DNA of 64,000 bases from Syngnathus acus (GCF_901709675.1 NC_051100.1:10202786-10266785); one strand, 5' to 3'; positions 52,601 to 60,109 are shown, numbered from the stretch's first letter. Numbers and translations: made by a program. The notes: generated by a model not told the origin, from the sequence alone.

Positions 52601-55600
52601 CAACCTATCAATCACTCTTTTTGAATAACATCTGTGTGTTGTTACCATGCAGTATGTCGCAGAGTTGCTCCATGACCAAGCCCAGCCCATTGTGTCCACC
52701 TGCTCAGCTGCAGATGTCCAGGCTGCCTTCAACACCATCGTTACTCGAATCCAGAGATTGTGAGTTGCTTCATGACTACTCATGAATCATGGCTGCAGCG
52801 AATAGGTCAGCAAAATGTACTACATCTTACATGGCAAAATGCTGTCCCGGATATTCATCACAGCTGTATTCTCCTGGAAACGTATGGCATTTGTATGCCA
52901 AGCTGTGTTACTTTTATTGTCATTTTCAATTTCAACCTAGCTTTCTCTATATTTTCAGTTGACTCCAGATGAGACCATGTCACATAGTAGTTGTGGAGTT
53001 GATAAGCGGCATTGTCTCTTGGGATTTTGCTTCAAATGGCATCGCAAAGAGTACCCATTATACCCCCCCACTCTCCACTCAAGCGCCACATTGCTGTCAA
53101 CATAGACTGAGTACCGTAATTTTCGGACTATAAGTCGCACCGGAGTATAAGTCGCACCAGCCATAAAATGCCCAAAAAAGTGAAAAAAAACCATATATAT
53201 GTATATAAGTCGCTCCTGAGTATAAGTCGCCCCCCCACCCAAACTATGAAAAAAAACCGCGACTTATAGTCCGAAAATTACGGTACAAGAACACCTAAAT
53301 TTGGGTTGCAAAATAGATATAATTTAAATAATTAATTTAATTTTTATTTTATTTTACACAACTGCCAAAATGAAGTTTGCATGTGTCTCCTAATCACGAG
53401 GGGATCTTTCTAAAAATGTAAATTATTTTAAATTACCAGTTCATTAAATTGCCTTCTGCTGTATTCTAAACTTTGACCAACACCAGGCATGGCAGGTTCT
53501 TTTTTTTTTTTTTTTTTTAATCCATGGTGAATGGTGAAAATAATTGTCCTAATTAAATTTTTCTCTTATCCCTTGTAGTTGTAATTGCAATGCACAGACT
53601 CCGCCCACAATGAAAGTGGCAGTTGCAGGTGACCAAAGTTACCTGAGCACCATCCTGAGGTTCTTTGTGGAGCAGCTGGCCAACAAGACCCCTGACTGGC
53701 TCAGTTACATACGTTTCCTGGTCATCCCTATTGGTAATAACCATTCAAATCCATTTGTTTCTTGAGCCCTATGCTGTAGTCTGACATTTGCTTTTGCACA
53801 GGCTCTCATCCCTTGGCCAAGTACGTGGCCTCGTTTGACAGCAAGTTCAACAGTATCTTTATGGACACAGCATGGAGGGAGCTGTTCTGCAGGACGGAAC
53901 GGCCCGCTTCAGGTAGGACGCAATTCATGCCGACACGCGTGGTCAGCGATGACATACACCTCCGCTATCTGGCCACAAAAGCATAGAGGCGGGTCAGATA
54001 TTTGGTCAACTTGAAAAAGGGAATAAGTGGGGCCACAGCATGGGTCAGGGGCTGATGAATGGAAAGATGATGTTTTCCATTTGCAAAAGATAGCCGCAAT
54101 GTGCTTCGGTGGACGGGATGTTTCTGCTTCACGGCATCACTGCTCCACCCTGCTGGAGCTGCGTAAGAAGATTAACAGGCTCAACATTTAACCCCAAATG
54201 TTGAATTAGGAGGCTTATTAAATTGAAAGCAAATGTCTTGCTTTACTACATCATCATGAGAGCATATGTTTGGCGGGATTTTTTTTTACTTCAGTTTTCT
54301 TCTAGTCTCTTTTTTGAATTACTCTTAGCCACCTAGAGCCGGTATTTCGAATCCCAATTAGTAAGGATTGCTTTCAAGCGCTCCGGTGTGATTCTATTCA
54401 ATGATTTGTCCACATCCTGTTGTTTACCACTTGTTTTATTTGCTCCACATGCAGATAACATTGACGTCGCAGGGCGGGTTGTTCAGTATCTGGCCGGTGC
54501 TAATGTGTCCCACCAGTTTCCCATCTCTGAAGCCATGCTCACCTACAAACAGAAGAGGTAAAGTCACCTCTAGAAATATGACGCAAAAAGCATTTTCACG
54601 TCAAGTGTGTGTTTGTGGATATGCATGTATGTCTTTATGTCTGTCTGGGTGATTTCCAAATTTATTATGGTGGTCCTCTTTAATCCTCTCATTGAGTTGA
54701 CCAATTGTGGAACTGGAATTAGCAATCATTTAGCTTTTCAATCAACGTAATCTAATGTTTGGGATGTTTGATACTACCGTAATTTTCGGACTATAAGTCG
54801 CGGTTTTTTTTCATAGTTTGGGTGGGGGGGCGACTTATACTCAGGAGCGACTTATATACATATATATGGTTTTTTTTCACTTTTTTGGGCATTTTATGGC
54901 TGGTGCGACTTATACTCCGGTGCGACTTATAGTCCGAAAATTACGGTACTTTTTTTTATGATCGATACCATTACAAGTTTCTTTTTTTTTTTGAGAAGTC
55001 ACCGATACAGATACCAAGTATCGATACTACTAGTACTTTTGATCCATAAAGTCTCCTTCAAAAAACATGTTATGGCCACAAACCGTGGTTTCATCAAACC
55101 GTAAAACAGTACGAGTGCACCAAGATCTGAAATGTCGCTAGCTCATGTGTTAGGCCACTCATGTTTGCTTCAAGCTGAGTTGAAATTTGAAAAATAACGA
55201 AAAATGAACATTTTAAGCGATTTGTCTGAACAAAGGAATACAATGGCTATAAACCATAAAACAATCTCCCATTTTTTTGCTGAGACGTCATGTACGTATG
55301 TTTTTGCTAAATTTAGCCCCACTAGTTTTATTTTCTGACATTTTTCTTTATTCATTCCTTCCGCCCTATATAAAGAATACGCGAAATCAAATGGAGGACA
55401 TACTTGACAGAAATTCCTGCAGCTTTGTAAATATTACTCTTGCCTCCCCTTGCAGGCTCTCTAACTGGTTTTCTTCTCTTTTCATCAACGCTGGAGTGAA
55501 ATCAAGTTCATGGCAAAATTATTCTTTTTTTTTTTTTTTTGTATCCCCCTCAAGAATTGGCGTTTTAATAGGGTTGTCTTTTTTAATACCCACTGTAGGG

Positions 55601-58600
55601 AGACAGTGGCGCTCGAAACGAAAGCATTATCTTCTTTGTAATGGCGGACGTTTTGGTGCAGGCACATTGCGCAGGTGTCCCTAAAGTTGCCGCCAGGGAT
55701 TGTGGATTAAAATGTAACACACAACGTGCATTCAAACATACCGAATGAGTCATCAATCACCACACACACCTCAGGGTTGCTGTGATGCGTGTTAACAATT
55801 GTCACTTAAGTTTGTTGTTCTTTCATAGCAGACATGTTCATTTGCAATCAAGTTGATACAAATGTCAGTGGCTTCCTTGTTAGTCAGAGGCAACCAAATA
55901 CACAGTTTAACGCCTTTTGCATTCCTTCTTCCCCTTCCCCCCCTTTGATTTGCATTCAAGGAAAAGAAGTTTGTATTTTGATTTTTACATCAGGTATCTA
56001 ATTTGACTCTTTGGTTTTTGCCCCCCCTCTTGTATTCTCCTCACCGCTGTTTGCCGTGTCTTAACACTCCTTTTCCCATTTGATACTCACCATGATGTCG
56101 ATCTGCACGTCCTGTCTGGGTTTTGTGTGACCTACCGTGTCCTGCGTGTTCTTGCCGTGATGATTGCCTAACAACCTCAAAATGATCCTTCAAGATTGGT
56201 TTGCAGGTTCATATTTCAGTAAGCATGAAAGGCCCACTAATAAGCATATTGATTGTTGGGTCAAGTCTTGGGACACACTCCATCCAAAATCTTGTAAGCA
56301 GCCGCTCCCTGACAAGTGGAAGTTGTTGTACTGTTCCTGCGAAGCGGTGACCATCTTAGATAGGTGTAATGACCACGTGTCCAAATACTTTTATCCATGA
56401 AGTGTAGTATTTAAGGTAACGGATGTCGTGCCACAAAACAAGACGTGTGAGGTGGTAAGACTGACAACCTACACATGGAGTTGGAGAGCCCCAGATTGTT
56501 CTACTGAAAAGATGTTTGCACAAATTCCCAATGGCAGACTACAGTACATTTATGCTTCTTATCGTGACTTCTAAATGAAATTCAACTCTGGTGATTTTGC
56601 ATGTAGTGTTGAATTCATGGCTCACAGCCACAGAGTCATTTCGAGCATTGTTTTGCAAGAGCAATTTCCCAATAAACGTCGGTTGTAAGGCGCGGTCCTC
56701 TCATTCATCTCATACACTCCCCAAGATGATCTCATTCATGTGCCATTTCTACTGCGATGGGCCATGGTGCCATCTCCCGTCCAGGATCATTGAGTGTTGC
56801 ACCTTGGAGTGTTGTCGTGCCCCAAGCGCCCCCTGTCTCTCGCCATGCTAACAGCCTCTTTGTTGTCTCCCCACAGCCCTGATGAGGACTCCTGTCAGAA
56901 ATTTGTGCCATTTATTGGGGTGAGACTTTTTTTTTTTTTTCCTATTTATTTATTTACTTATTTATTCAAGTAAGAAAATGTAATTAATTTTAGATAAATG
57001 AATTTTAATACTGAATCGCTGTTTTCCACTTGCAGGTTGTTAAAGTTGGAATTGTGGAGCAAAGCCTCTCAACCTCAGGTAAGTGAGACCCAAACTCTAA
57101 GCCAATTAACTTAACGATAGACTGCTTGATTTACAAAACCTTTTTGAGACCTAAGAACCCCTTGAACAGCCTGAAAGTGGCGAGATTCATTCATTACGAT
57201 TCCGAACGGCTTATCCTCACGTTTCACAAATTCCTTATCTAGGCCATGAAAAAGGGTTGATATCTTTTGGAGATGTTGCTTGAGATGACTTATCGTGTTC
57301 ACAGTGGATTCTGATGATGCAATGGGGGCCAACACAAGCATCCTGGCGTCCCCCACCCCCCCTTCGGCCGGTCCGTATGGGAAGGAGATCGGGGGAACAC
57401 CTCCACAGTCGCCCTCTGTGTCCACTGCCCTTTCCGGAGCTGGGTAAGGCACACAAAATTATCTTGAACGGATAATACTCTGTACACAGGAGCAAAATAC
57501 TCTCCATTTTGTCCTCATTGTTTGAGCAGCTGGAGTATGTGCCTCAAAGTGTTTGCCTTTTGCAGTTCTCCGTGTTCTGGCAGTGAAGTGATGGGCCTGC
57601 AGGTGGACTACTGGACGTGGCAAGGCCCCGAGAAGAAAAAAGAGGGCGAGAAGCGCGACGTGGGACTGAAAAACACGCTGAAGAGTAACTTCCGCTCACT
57701 CCAAGTCAGTCGCTTGCCCTGCGCGGGGGATATTACCCCTCCACCCAGCATGGCAATGACTGTTGTCACCAAGGAGAAGAACAAGAAAGGTACATTGAGC
57801 GGCTCTGGGGGATGTGCATGATGAAACGGAACATGTTGATGATTTCACAAATGGGAACCTTACATGAACTAATGGGGTAACTGGGAAAGGAAAAAAAGTA
57901 AATATATGATGGGATACAATCAGAATATCATGAGAATAAATTTGAATGCATGTGAAACTTTAACTTAACTTTAACTTTAAATGCAAACAGCCTGAGACAT
58001 GTTGAGACCTGCCATAACCTCGTTGGGTAACAACAAAATTCCTGCTCACACGGCAGTTATTATATTTGATATATATTATTTGATTATAAAAAGTTAATTT
58101 TATAATCAAATAATAAAATTAACTTTTTTGCCTATTGATGGTCACCTCTGCTAAATTGATTATAAAACAAAATGATCAGTTCAGATTTGTTTGTTTTTTG
58201 GAAAAAACAAACTATAGTGTAATGTGATAAGGTCCTCGATTGTCTCTTTATTCTTGTAATATTCATTTTTCTTATATTTTTGTTTCATCCTCAAAAAATT
58301 CACACTTTATTCTTGTAATATTGTTTTCCTCACATTTTGTCTGGAAAAAAAATCTCATGATAGTAGGACAACTCTTCTATTTTAGCCTTGTAGGACATTT
58401 TCTTTCCTTGTAATTGTAATTGCTTTTTTTCTGAAGAGTACAACTCAATTAATGTAAACGTAGTATCATTGATGATCTTGTGGTTCACTTGTCCGACTTC
58501 CATGTAAGCAGCATGGGTTCAATCTCCTCTGAAAATGTTAAAAACCTTTACATGACATGCTCTGCTCCTCTCTCCAGTTATTTTTCTCAGCAAGAAGCCG

Positions 58601-59372
58601 AAAGAGAAAGAGCTGGACTCCAAGAGCCAAGTGATCGACGGAATCAGCAGGTTGATCTGCACTGCCAAGCACCAGCACACGATGCTGAGAGGTAACACTG
58701 CCCCCTGGTGTTGATACTAGTTTATACATTCACTACACCCTTTACCATGGTCTATCATTTCTAAAATGATTTATTTTAATAATAAAATAACAGTCTCGTG
58801 ATTGAATTATATTCTTATTTAATTTTTTTATAATTTATTAACCAAAAATGTAACAAAATCTAAACTATATATACATGTATGCATATATTGGTTAAAAACA
58901 ATGCAAGCTCTACTTTGCATTTTTCAGTGTTTTTCATGCAAATATTGCCGTGCTTATGTTTGTGATAGACAACAACACATTCTGACTATAAGGGTTCTGT
59001 TTAATATATGTATTTTTTTAAATTACAAAACCCAAGTGTTAATATTTAATCTGAAACTGTTGACCATCATTGAAAGACAAAATGCTGAAACGTCTCTCAA
59101 TAATCAGTCTACTCTCATGAAGTGCAACAAAAATAAGAGAATCAGAAATTATTTTTTCTGTTACATTTCCATGGTAACTGATGAGCCGCCCCCATAATCA
59201 TCCTCCAATTATCAGCAACCTTCTTAATTGATTGATTACTCTTTCATCTGTGATAGTCACCATCGACGGAGTGGAGTGGAACGACGTGAAGTTTTTCCAA
59301 CTCGCTGCCCAGTGGCCAACTCACGTTAAGCACTTCCCGGTGGGAATTTTTGGTTACACCAAACCCGTGTGA
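28448..59372 (+). CDS. pacs2: PACS2, phosphofurin acidic cluster sorting protein 2 (24 coding exons, whole gene span)
   Basis: Spliced from 24 exons whose phases all join, giving 2,763 nt and 920 residues; I recall human PACS2 at about 889 and PACS1 at about 963. The family consists of cytosolic sorting adaptors that bind CK2-phosphorylated acidic clusters on cargo and link them to coat proteins; PACS2 also works at ER-mitochondria contacts and in apoptosis. Visible parts: a low-complexity Ala/Ser/Gly N-terminus (1-52), the cargo-binding region (about 53-175) with the ETDLELTF motif (120-127) matching the known adaptor/coat-binding site, an acidic Ser-rich stretch (227-257), a basic patch (267-284), a CK2-like acidic cluster [12 protein letters not shown] (334-345), an Akt/14-3-3-type RPRSTS (466-471), and the C-terminal PACS domain (about 502-920). 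PACS2 rather than PACS1 is indicated by [18 protein letters not shown], the VLDS start of exon 9 and EEDLDLLYD. Start: two adjacent ATGs, of which the second (28451) has A at -3 and G at +4. Confidence 0.97.
30600..30695. repeat. Fragment of the same dispersed repeat (copy 2), pacs2 intron 1
   Basis: TTCCAACACAACTGATTCAA followed by the 20-mer shared with 13599-13618. Diverged outside the core. Confidence 0.5.
38248..38336. mobile_element. Internally deleted copy of the same hAT-type MITE
   Basis: Starts CAGGGGTGTCAAACTCATTT and ends CCTTGAGTTTGACACCTATG, as in the 331-bp copy, but only 89 bp long, so most of the interior is missing. The flanks CAATAAGG and CAAAAAAG match at 6 of 8 positions, compatible with a decayed 8-bp duplication. 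It lies in pacs2 intron 1. Confidence 0.8.
39035..39050. repeat. (TA)8 microsatellite, pacs2 intron 1
   Basis: Pure TA run followed by T6. Confidence 0.8.
40513..40600 (+). CDS. pacs2: pacs2 coding exon 2 (residues 71-100)
   Basis: The acceptor ctcttgcag follows a pyrimidine-rich tract; the donor is CAG|gtgagt, phase 0. It encodes [19 protein letters not shown] and then AVKIQ, part of the cargo-binding region. The Leu-Cys-Ser start is PACS2-like, whereas PACS1 has Phe-Ser. It follows an intron of about 11.9 kb. Confidence 0.95.
41358..41798. mobile_element. Longer copy of foldback MITE family A (copy 2), pacs2 intron 2
   Basis: Ends TACCGTATTTTCCGGACTAT and its reverse complement; 441 bp, with about 200 bp of unrelated interior absent from copy 1. 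Near the right end a 21-bp unit (GGTGCGCCTTATAGTCAGTCC) is repeated in tandem. It lies in intron 2 between exons 2 and 3. Confidence 0.87.
42032..42135 (-). repeat. SINE 3' fragment in pacs2 intron 2
   Basis: CATCCATTCTCTGCACCGCT then TATCCTCGCTAGGGTCTC and GGAGCCTATCCCAGCTTG are the reverse complement of the SINE 3' end. The head is missing. Confidence 0.7.
43727..43816 (+). CDS. pacs2: pacs2 coding exon 3 (residues 101-130), GC donor
   Basis: Encodes [10 protein letters not shown] through [11 protein letters not shown]. The ETDLELTF segment (120-127) corresponds to the PACS1 ETELQLTF motif known to bind clathrin adaptors (established for the family). The exon must end after the CAG for Gln130, because the next exon starts at the conserved YPHFLKR. 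The following bases are gcaagc, so this is a GC donor instead of GT. Read-through would add 12 residues and then a stop. Confidence 0.93.
43817..44861 (+). other. pacs2: pacs2 intron 3, GC-AG type
   Basis: Starts GCAAGC and ends TTGGTAG. Just before the AG a T7 run is followed by G7, so the pyrimidine tract is interrupted. The interior carries family A MITE copy 3 with a nested hAT end. Confidence 0.85.
44024..44266. mobile_element. Foldback MITE family A (copy 3) with an inserted hAT end, pacs2 intron 3
   Basis: Ends TACCGTATTTTCCGCACTAT and its reverse complement. The middle (about 44111-44166) is foreign and holds GGCCTGCGGGCCGGACTTTG followed by GACACGCCTG, the inverted end of a hAT-type element. 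The motif TCCATATATAAG occurs on both sides of the insert. Confidence 0.83.
44862..44987 (+). CDS. pacs2: pacs2 coding exon 4 (residues 131-172)
   Basis: Encodes [13 protein letters not shown], the basic stretch RRKRYKNR, and [17 protein letters not shown], among the best conserved parts of the family cargo-binding region. Phase 0 at both ends (126 nt), so skipping would be in frame. The donor is GAG|gtaccg. The acceptor is unusual: a T7 run followed directly by G7 and then ttggtag. Confidence 0.94.
44988..46516 (+). other. pacs2: pacs2 intron 4 (about 1.5 kb)
   Basis: No repeat or gene recognised. A 122-codon open frame (45151-45519) has no family resemblance. Confidence 0.75.
46517..46679 (+). 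CDS. pacs2: pacs2 coding exon 5 (residues 173-227)
   Basis: The acceptor is tgttcag and the donor is TCAG|gtgggc, phase 1. Encodes [17 protein letters not shown] and a tail containing SSQPIDHED and QAGRKTKTS. The QAG-Lys-rich tail after PIDHED is a PACS2-type feature. It closes the folded cargo-binding region before the acidic linker. Confidence 0.94.
46680..47396 (+). other. pacs2: pacs2 intron 5
   Basis: 717 bp between GTGGGC and CCTTCAG; nothing else seen. Confidence 0.8.
47397..47488 (+). CDS. pacs2: pacs2 coding exon 6 (residues 227-257), acidic linker
   Basis: Encodes [15 protein letters not shown] followed by [11 protein letters not shown], a strongly acidic, Ser-rich regulatory linker. 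By my alignment, Glu246 in SSEQE is the counterpart of human PACS2 Glu209 (substituted in a developmental epilepsy), and Arg228 in RSPD is the counterpart of PACS1 Arg203 (substituted in PACS1 syndrome). The acceptor is ccttcag and the donor is CAG|gtaagt, phase 0. Confidence 0.93.
47754..47834 (+). CDS. pacs2: pacs2 coding exon 7 (residues 258-284), basic patch
   Basis: Encodes [19 protein letters not shown] followed by IRTTSMTR: an acidic start and then a basic, possibly phosphorylatable patch. RTTSMTR matches PACS2; DELRK resembles PACS1, so this exon is intermediate between the paralogues. The donor is AGG|gttagc, phase 0 and somewhat weak. Confidence 0.93.
48127..48186 (+). CDS. pacs2: pacs2 coding exon 8 (residues 285-304)
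   Basis: A 60-nt exon encoding [20 protein letters not shown], a segment conserved across PACS proteins. The acceptor is ttatag and the donor is GAG|gtgagt, phase 0 at both ends. Confidence 0.94.
48187..49615 (+). other. pacs2: pacs2 intron 8 (about 1.4 kb)
   Basis: The donor GTGAGT is followed by a long T-run. Exons 8 and 9 join as TDE-VLDS as in mammalian PACS2, so no exon is missing here. Confidence 0.8.
49616..49767 (+). CDS. pacs2: pacs2 coding exon 9 (residues 305-355), CK2-type acidic cluster
   Basis: Starts [20 protein letters not shown], where the VLDS opening and DLDLL are PACS2-like. It contains [12 protein letters not shown] (334-345), the family autoregulatory acidic cluster phosphorylated by CK2 in PACS1 (established for PACS1), and ends STPKPKLK. 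The donor is AA|gtgagt, phase 2. Confidence 0.95.
49919..50012 (+). CDS. pacs2: pacs2 coding exon 10 (residues 355-386)
   Basis: Encodes [20 protein letters not shown], nearly invariant in the family, followed by a diverged [11 protein letters not shown]. The acceptor follows a long T-run (ttttacag) and the donor is GCT|gtaagt, phase 0. Confidence 0.94.
50013..50664 (+). other. pacs2: pacs2 intron 10
   Basis: A 175-codon minus-strand frame covers it (50033-50560) but shows no recognisable domain or start context; treated as chance. Confidence 0.75.
50665..50748 (+). CDS. pacs2: pacs2 coding exon 11 (residues 387-414), variable linker
   Basis: Open in the expected frame between acceptor accattcag and donor GGG|gtatgt, phase 0 at both ends (84 nt). 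Encodes [20 protein letters not shown] and SIIDTTIG. Only the last part loosely resembles the SDSVSDTVALG stretch of mammalian PACS2. The call rests on splice sites, frame and position, not on strong similarity. It could be skipped without a frameshift. Confidence 0.75.
50749..51948 (+). other. pacs2: pacs2 intron 11
   Basis: 1.2 kb; no repeat or gene recognised. Confidence 0.75.
51949..52076 (+). CDS. pacs2: pacs2 coding exon 12 (residues 415-457)
   Basis: Encodes [19 protein letters not shown], then NTERM and a KTES stretch, matching the order of the poorly conserved mammalian PACS2 middle region. The acceptor is tggcttag and the donor is AAG|gtactc, phase 2. Confidence 0.88.
52215..52347 (+). 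CDS. pacs2: pacs2 coding exon 13 (residues 457-501), Akt/14-3-3 motif
   Basis: Contains [12 protein letters not shown]; Ser471 sits in an RxRxxS Akt consensus at the position of human PACS2 Ser437, whose phosphorylation recruits 14-3-3 (established for the human protein). Rich in Ser/Arg and presumably disordered. The acceptor is cttttcag and the donor is CAG|gtacgc, phase 0. Confidence 0.93.
52450..52554 (+). CDS. pacs2: pacs2 coding exon 14 (residues 502-536), start of C-terminal PACS domain
   Basis: Encodes [20 protein letters not shown] and [16 protein letters not shown], the start of the conserved C-terminal domain. The acceptor is ccaaaag, purine-rich near the AG; the alternative AG a few bases inside would break the conserved PRK. 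The donor is CAG|gtcagt, phase 0. Confidence 0.94.
52653..52759 (+). CDS. pacs2: pacs2 coding exon 15 (residues 537-572)
   Basis: Encodes [19 protein letters not shown] then [16 protein letters not shown], part of the C-terminal PACS domain. The acceptor is accatgcag and the donor is TT|gtgagt, phase 2; the split codon gives Phe where mammals have Tyr before CNCN. Confidence 0.94.
52760..53578 (+). other. pacs2: pacs2 intron 15
   Basis: Carries MITE family B copy 1 and a T-rich run near its 3' end. Confidence 0.85.
53112..53285. mobile_element. MITE family B, copy 1 (174 bp), pacs2 intron 15
   Basis: Begins TACCGTAATTTTCGGACTAT and ends with the reverse complement, with ACTATAAGTCGC units inside and TA at both borders. 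It is related in layout to family A but has a different subterminal sequence. It is identical, base for base over 174 bp, to the reverse complement of the copy at 54775-54948. Confidence 0.9.
53579..53733 (+). CDS. pacs2: pacs2 coding exon 16 (residues 572-624)
   Basis: Encodes [19 protein letters not shown], then [20 protein letters not shown] and [12 protein letters not shown], core of the C-terminal domain. The acceptor is ccttgtag after a T-rich tract and the donor is TTG|gtaata, phase 1. It is the first of three exons bracketed by identical inverted MITEs. Confidence 0.95.
53802..53912 (+). CDS. pacs2: pacs2 coding exon 17 (residues 624-661)
   Basis: Encodes [20 protein letters not shown] then [17 protein letters not shown], conserved C-terminal domain. 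The intron before it is only 68 bp. The acceptor is ttttgcacag and the donor is CAG|gtagga, phase 1. Confidence 0.95.
53913..54454 (+). other. pacs2: pacs2 intron 17
   Basis: 542 bp; no repeat or gene recognised. Confidence 0.8.
54455..54557 (+). CDS. pacs2: pacs2 coding exon 18 (residues 661-695)
   Basis: Encodes [20 protein letters not shown] then [14 protein letters not shown]. The acceptor is acatgcag and the donor is AAGAG|gtaaag, phase 2. Exons 16-18 total 369 nt (123 codons) with matching outer phases, so their joint removal or circularisation keeps the frame. Confidence 0.95.
54775..54948. mobile_element. MITE family B, copy 2 (174 bp, opposite orientation), pacs2 intron 18
   Basis: Exact reverse complement of the 53112-53285 copy, including run lengths of its A8, A6 and C7 tracts. 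TA at both borders. It lies inside a GATACC/GTATC-rich dispersed repeat. Complete identity implies very recent mobilisation or gene conversion. Confidence 0.9.
54949..55045. repeat. GATACC/GTATC-rich dispersed repeat
   Basis: GATCGATACCATTAC and CCAAGTATCGATACTACTAG form a repeat typical of degenerate fish interspersed DNA. MITE family B copy 2 appears to have inserted into it, since GTTTGATACTA lies on its left. Confidence 0.4.
56877..56919 (+). CDS. pacs2: pacs2 coding exon 19 (residues 695-709)
   Basis: A short 43-nt exon encoding [15 protein letters not shown], matching the family SPDEE..QKF(I/V)PF(I/V)G. The acceptor is ctccccacag and the donor is GGG|gtgaga, phase 0. Confidence 0.93.
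57036..57078 (+). CDS. pacs2: pacs2 coding exon 20 (residues 710-724)
   Basis: A second 43-nt exon, encoding [14 protein letters not shown], matching the conserved VVKVG(I/L)VE. The acceptor is cacttgcag and the donor is TCAG|gtaagt, phase 1. The preceding intron is only 116 bp. Confidence 0.93.
57170..57225 (-). repeat. Short SINE 3' fragment in pacs2 intron 20
   Basis: TTCATTCATTACGATTCCGA then ACGGCTTATCCTCACG resembles the reverse complement of the SINE tail region. Very short. Confidence 0.4.
57305..57443 (+). CDS. pacs2: pacs2 coding exon 21 (residues 724-770), Ser/Pro/Gly-rich
   Basis: Encodes [20 protein letters not shown] and a tail with [16 protein letters not shown], the variable Ser/Pro-rich insert within the C-terminal half of PACS proteins. 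The acceptor is tgttcacag and the donor is GG|gtaagg, phase 2. Confidence 0.92.
57566..57789 (+). CDS. pacs2: pacs2 coding exon 22 (residues 770-845)
   Basis: Encodes [36 protein letters not shown] and [14 protein letters not shown]-type motifs (here [14 protein letters not shown]), all strongly conserved. DYWT is PACS2-like, whereas PACS1 has DYWL. The acceptor is ccttttgcag and the donor is AAAG|gtacat, phase 1. Confidence 0.96.
57790..58577 (+). other. pacs2: pacs2 intron 22
   Basis: AT-rich; contains the overlapping hairpin pair at 58076-58128. Confidence 0.8.
58076..58128. repeat. Two overlapping perfect inverted repeats, pacs2 intron 22
   Basis: 58076-58091 pairs perfectly (16 bp) with 58098-58113 around a 6-nt loop; 58088-58102 also pairs perfectly (15 bp) with 58114-58128. 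The two hairpins share bases, so they exclude each other. AT-rich. Confidence 0.85.
58578..58691 (+). CDS. pacs2: pacs2 coding exon 23 (residues 845-883)
   Basis: Encodes [20 protein letters not shown] then [18 protein letters not shown]. The acceptor is ctctctccag and the donor is AGAG|gtaaca, phase 1. A near-perfect CTCF-type motif on the minus strand begins just past the donor. Confidence 0.95.
58692..59256 (+). other. pacs2: pacs2 intron 23
   Basis: 565 bp, AT-rich, with the CTCF-type motif at its start. Confidence 0.8.
58698..58710 (-). promoter_or_regulatory. CTCF-type motif at the start of pacs2 intron 23
   Basis: TGCCCCCTGGTGT on the plus strand reads ACACCAGGGGGCA on the minus strand, 12 of 13 to the CTCF core. 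It lies 6 nt past the exon 23 donor. Orientation is opposite to the 20003 site. Confidence 0.5.
59257..59372 (+). CDS. pacs2: pacs2 coding exon 24 (residues 883-920) and stop
   Basis: Encodes [20 protein letters not shown] and [18 protein letters not shown], then TGA at 59370-59372. The FFQLAAQW and HVKHFP motifs are the diagnostic family C-terminus. The acceptor is ctgtgatag. Confidence 0.97.
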
Positions 59373-60103
59373 CCTCGGCAACCATCCGCTTGGAACCGCC
59401 AGACTCTTCTGCGCTGCACTTGTCTCATCCAGAGACTCCACAGAATTTGAGGGAAAGCCAACAGCAGTGATAGTTTTCCTGTGGAAATCTTACTGACTTC
59501 ACATCCATGTGTTCAATACACACAGACACACCCTTCATGTTGTCCTTCTGGAGTTTTTGATGTTGTTGGCTGTTGTTTGTTTGTTTTGTTTCTTTGTTTT
59601 GTTTTTTTTACACACTACAAAAAAAGAACAAGTACTATTTTGTAAAGGTTGTGCTACCGCCTTGGAGGTCCTTTGACAATTTGCCACATTTTGACGATGG
59701 CAGCTATGTTTGCACTTTGTTTTGTTTTTTGTTAACATGTTATTATTTCTGTGAAATCCTACATGTATTGTTACTTTCTAGAAAATGGAGTGCGATGGTG
59801 ATGTGCAGTGTGGCGTGTGTGACATTTTTGAGGCCGTGTGAGTCATTGGAATATTGCTGTGAATCTTGACAGAAACCCTCTCTTTTCGAGTTCGTCCTTT
59901 TCTTTTTTTTTCCCCCCAAATTCTAACTACAACGAAGACTTGGCTTTAGTGTACTTTAAAGCAACAAAGACAACTCATTTCGGTGTTCTGGAAGGTAGCT
60001 ATTGACTAACGCACATTTTTATCACTCAAAAGTTCATCAAGTGATCCCAGTTCTGAAGACTTGACACAATTATTTAAAAACAGGGTATCATAAGATAAAA
60101 AAG

Positions 60104-60109
60104 AATAAA
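60104..60109 (+). terminator. Possible proximal poly(A) signal of pacs2
   Basis: AATAAA hexamer about 730 nt past the pacs2 stop codon. It could be used for a short 3' UTR, but no strong downstream GU-rich element is obvious. Confidence 0.35.

Larger units (their letters stand above)
54558..56876 (+). other. pacs2: pacs2 intron 18 (about 2.3 kb)
   Basis: Carries MITE family B copy 2 and a GATACC-rich repeat. A 135-codon frame (55277-55684) is not recognised as any family. Confidence 0.8.

Noticed and set aside
55277-55684. 135-codon plus-strand frame in pacs2 intron 18
   Set aside because: Poly-Phe from a T-run and no recognised domain; may be part of an old repeat.
28448-59372. Assignment to PACS1 instead of PACS2
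   Set aside because: Exon 6 RSPD and exon 7 DELRK are PACS1-like, but [33 protein letters not shown], the VLDS exon start, DLDLLYD and DYWT favour PACS2. A gene tree would be decisive.
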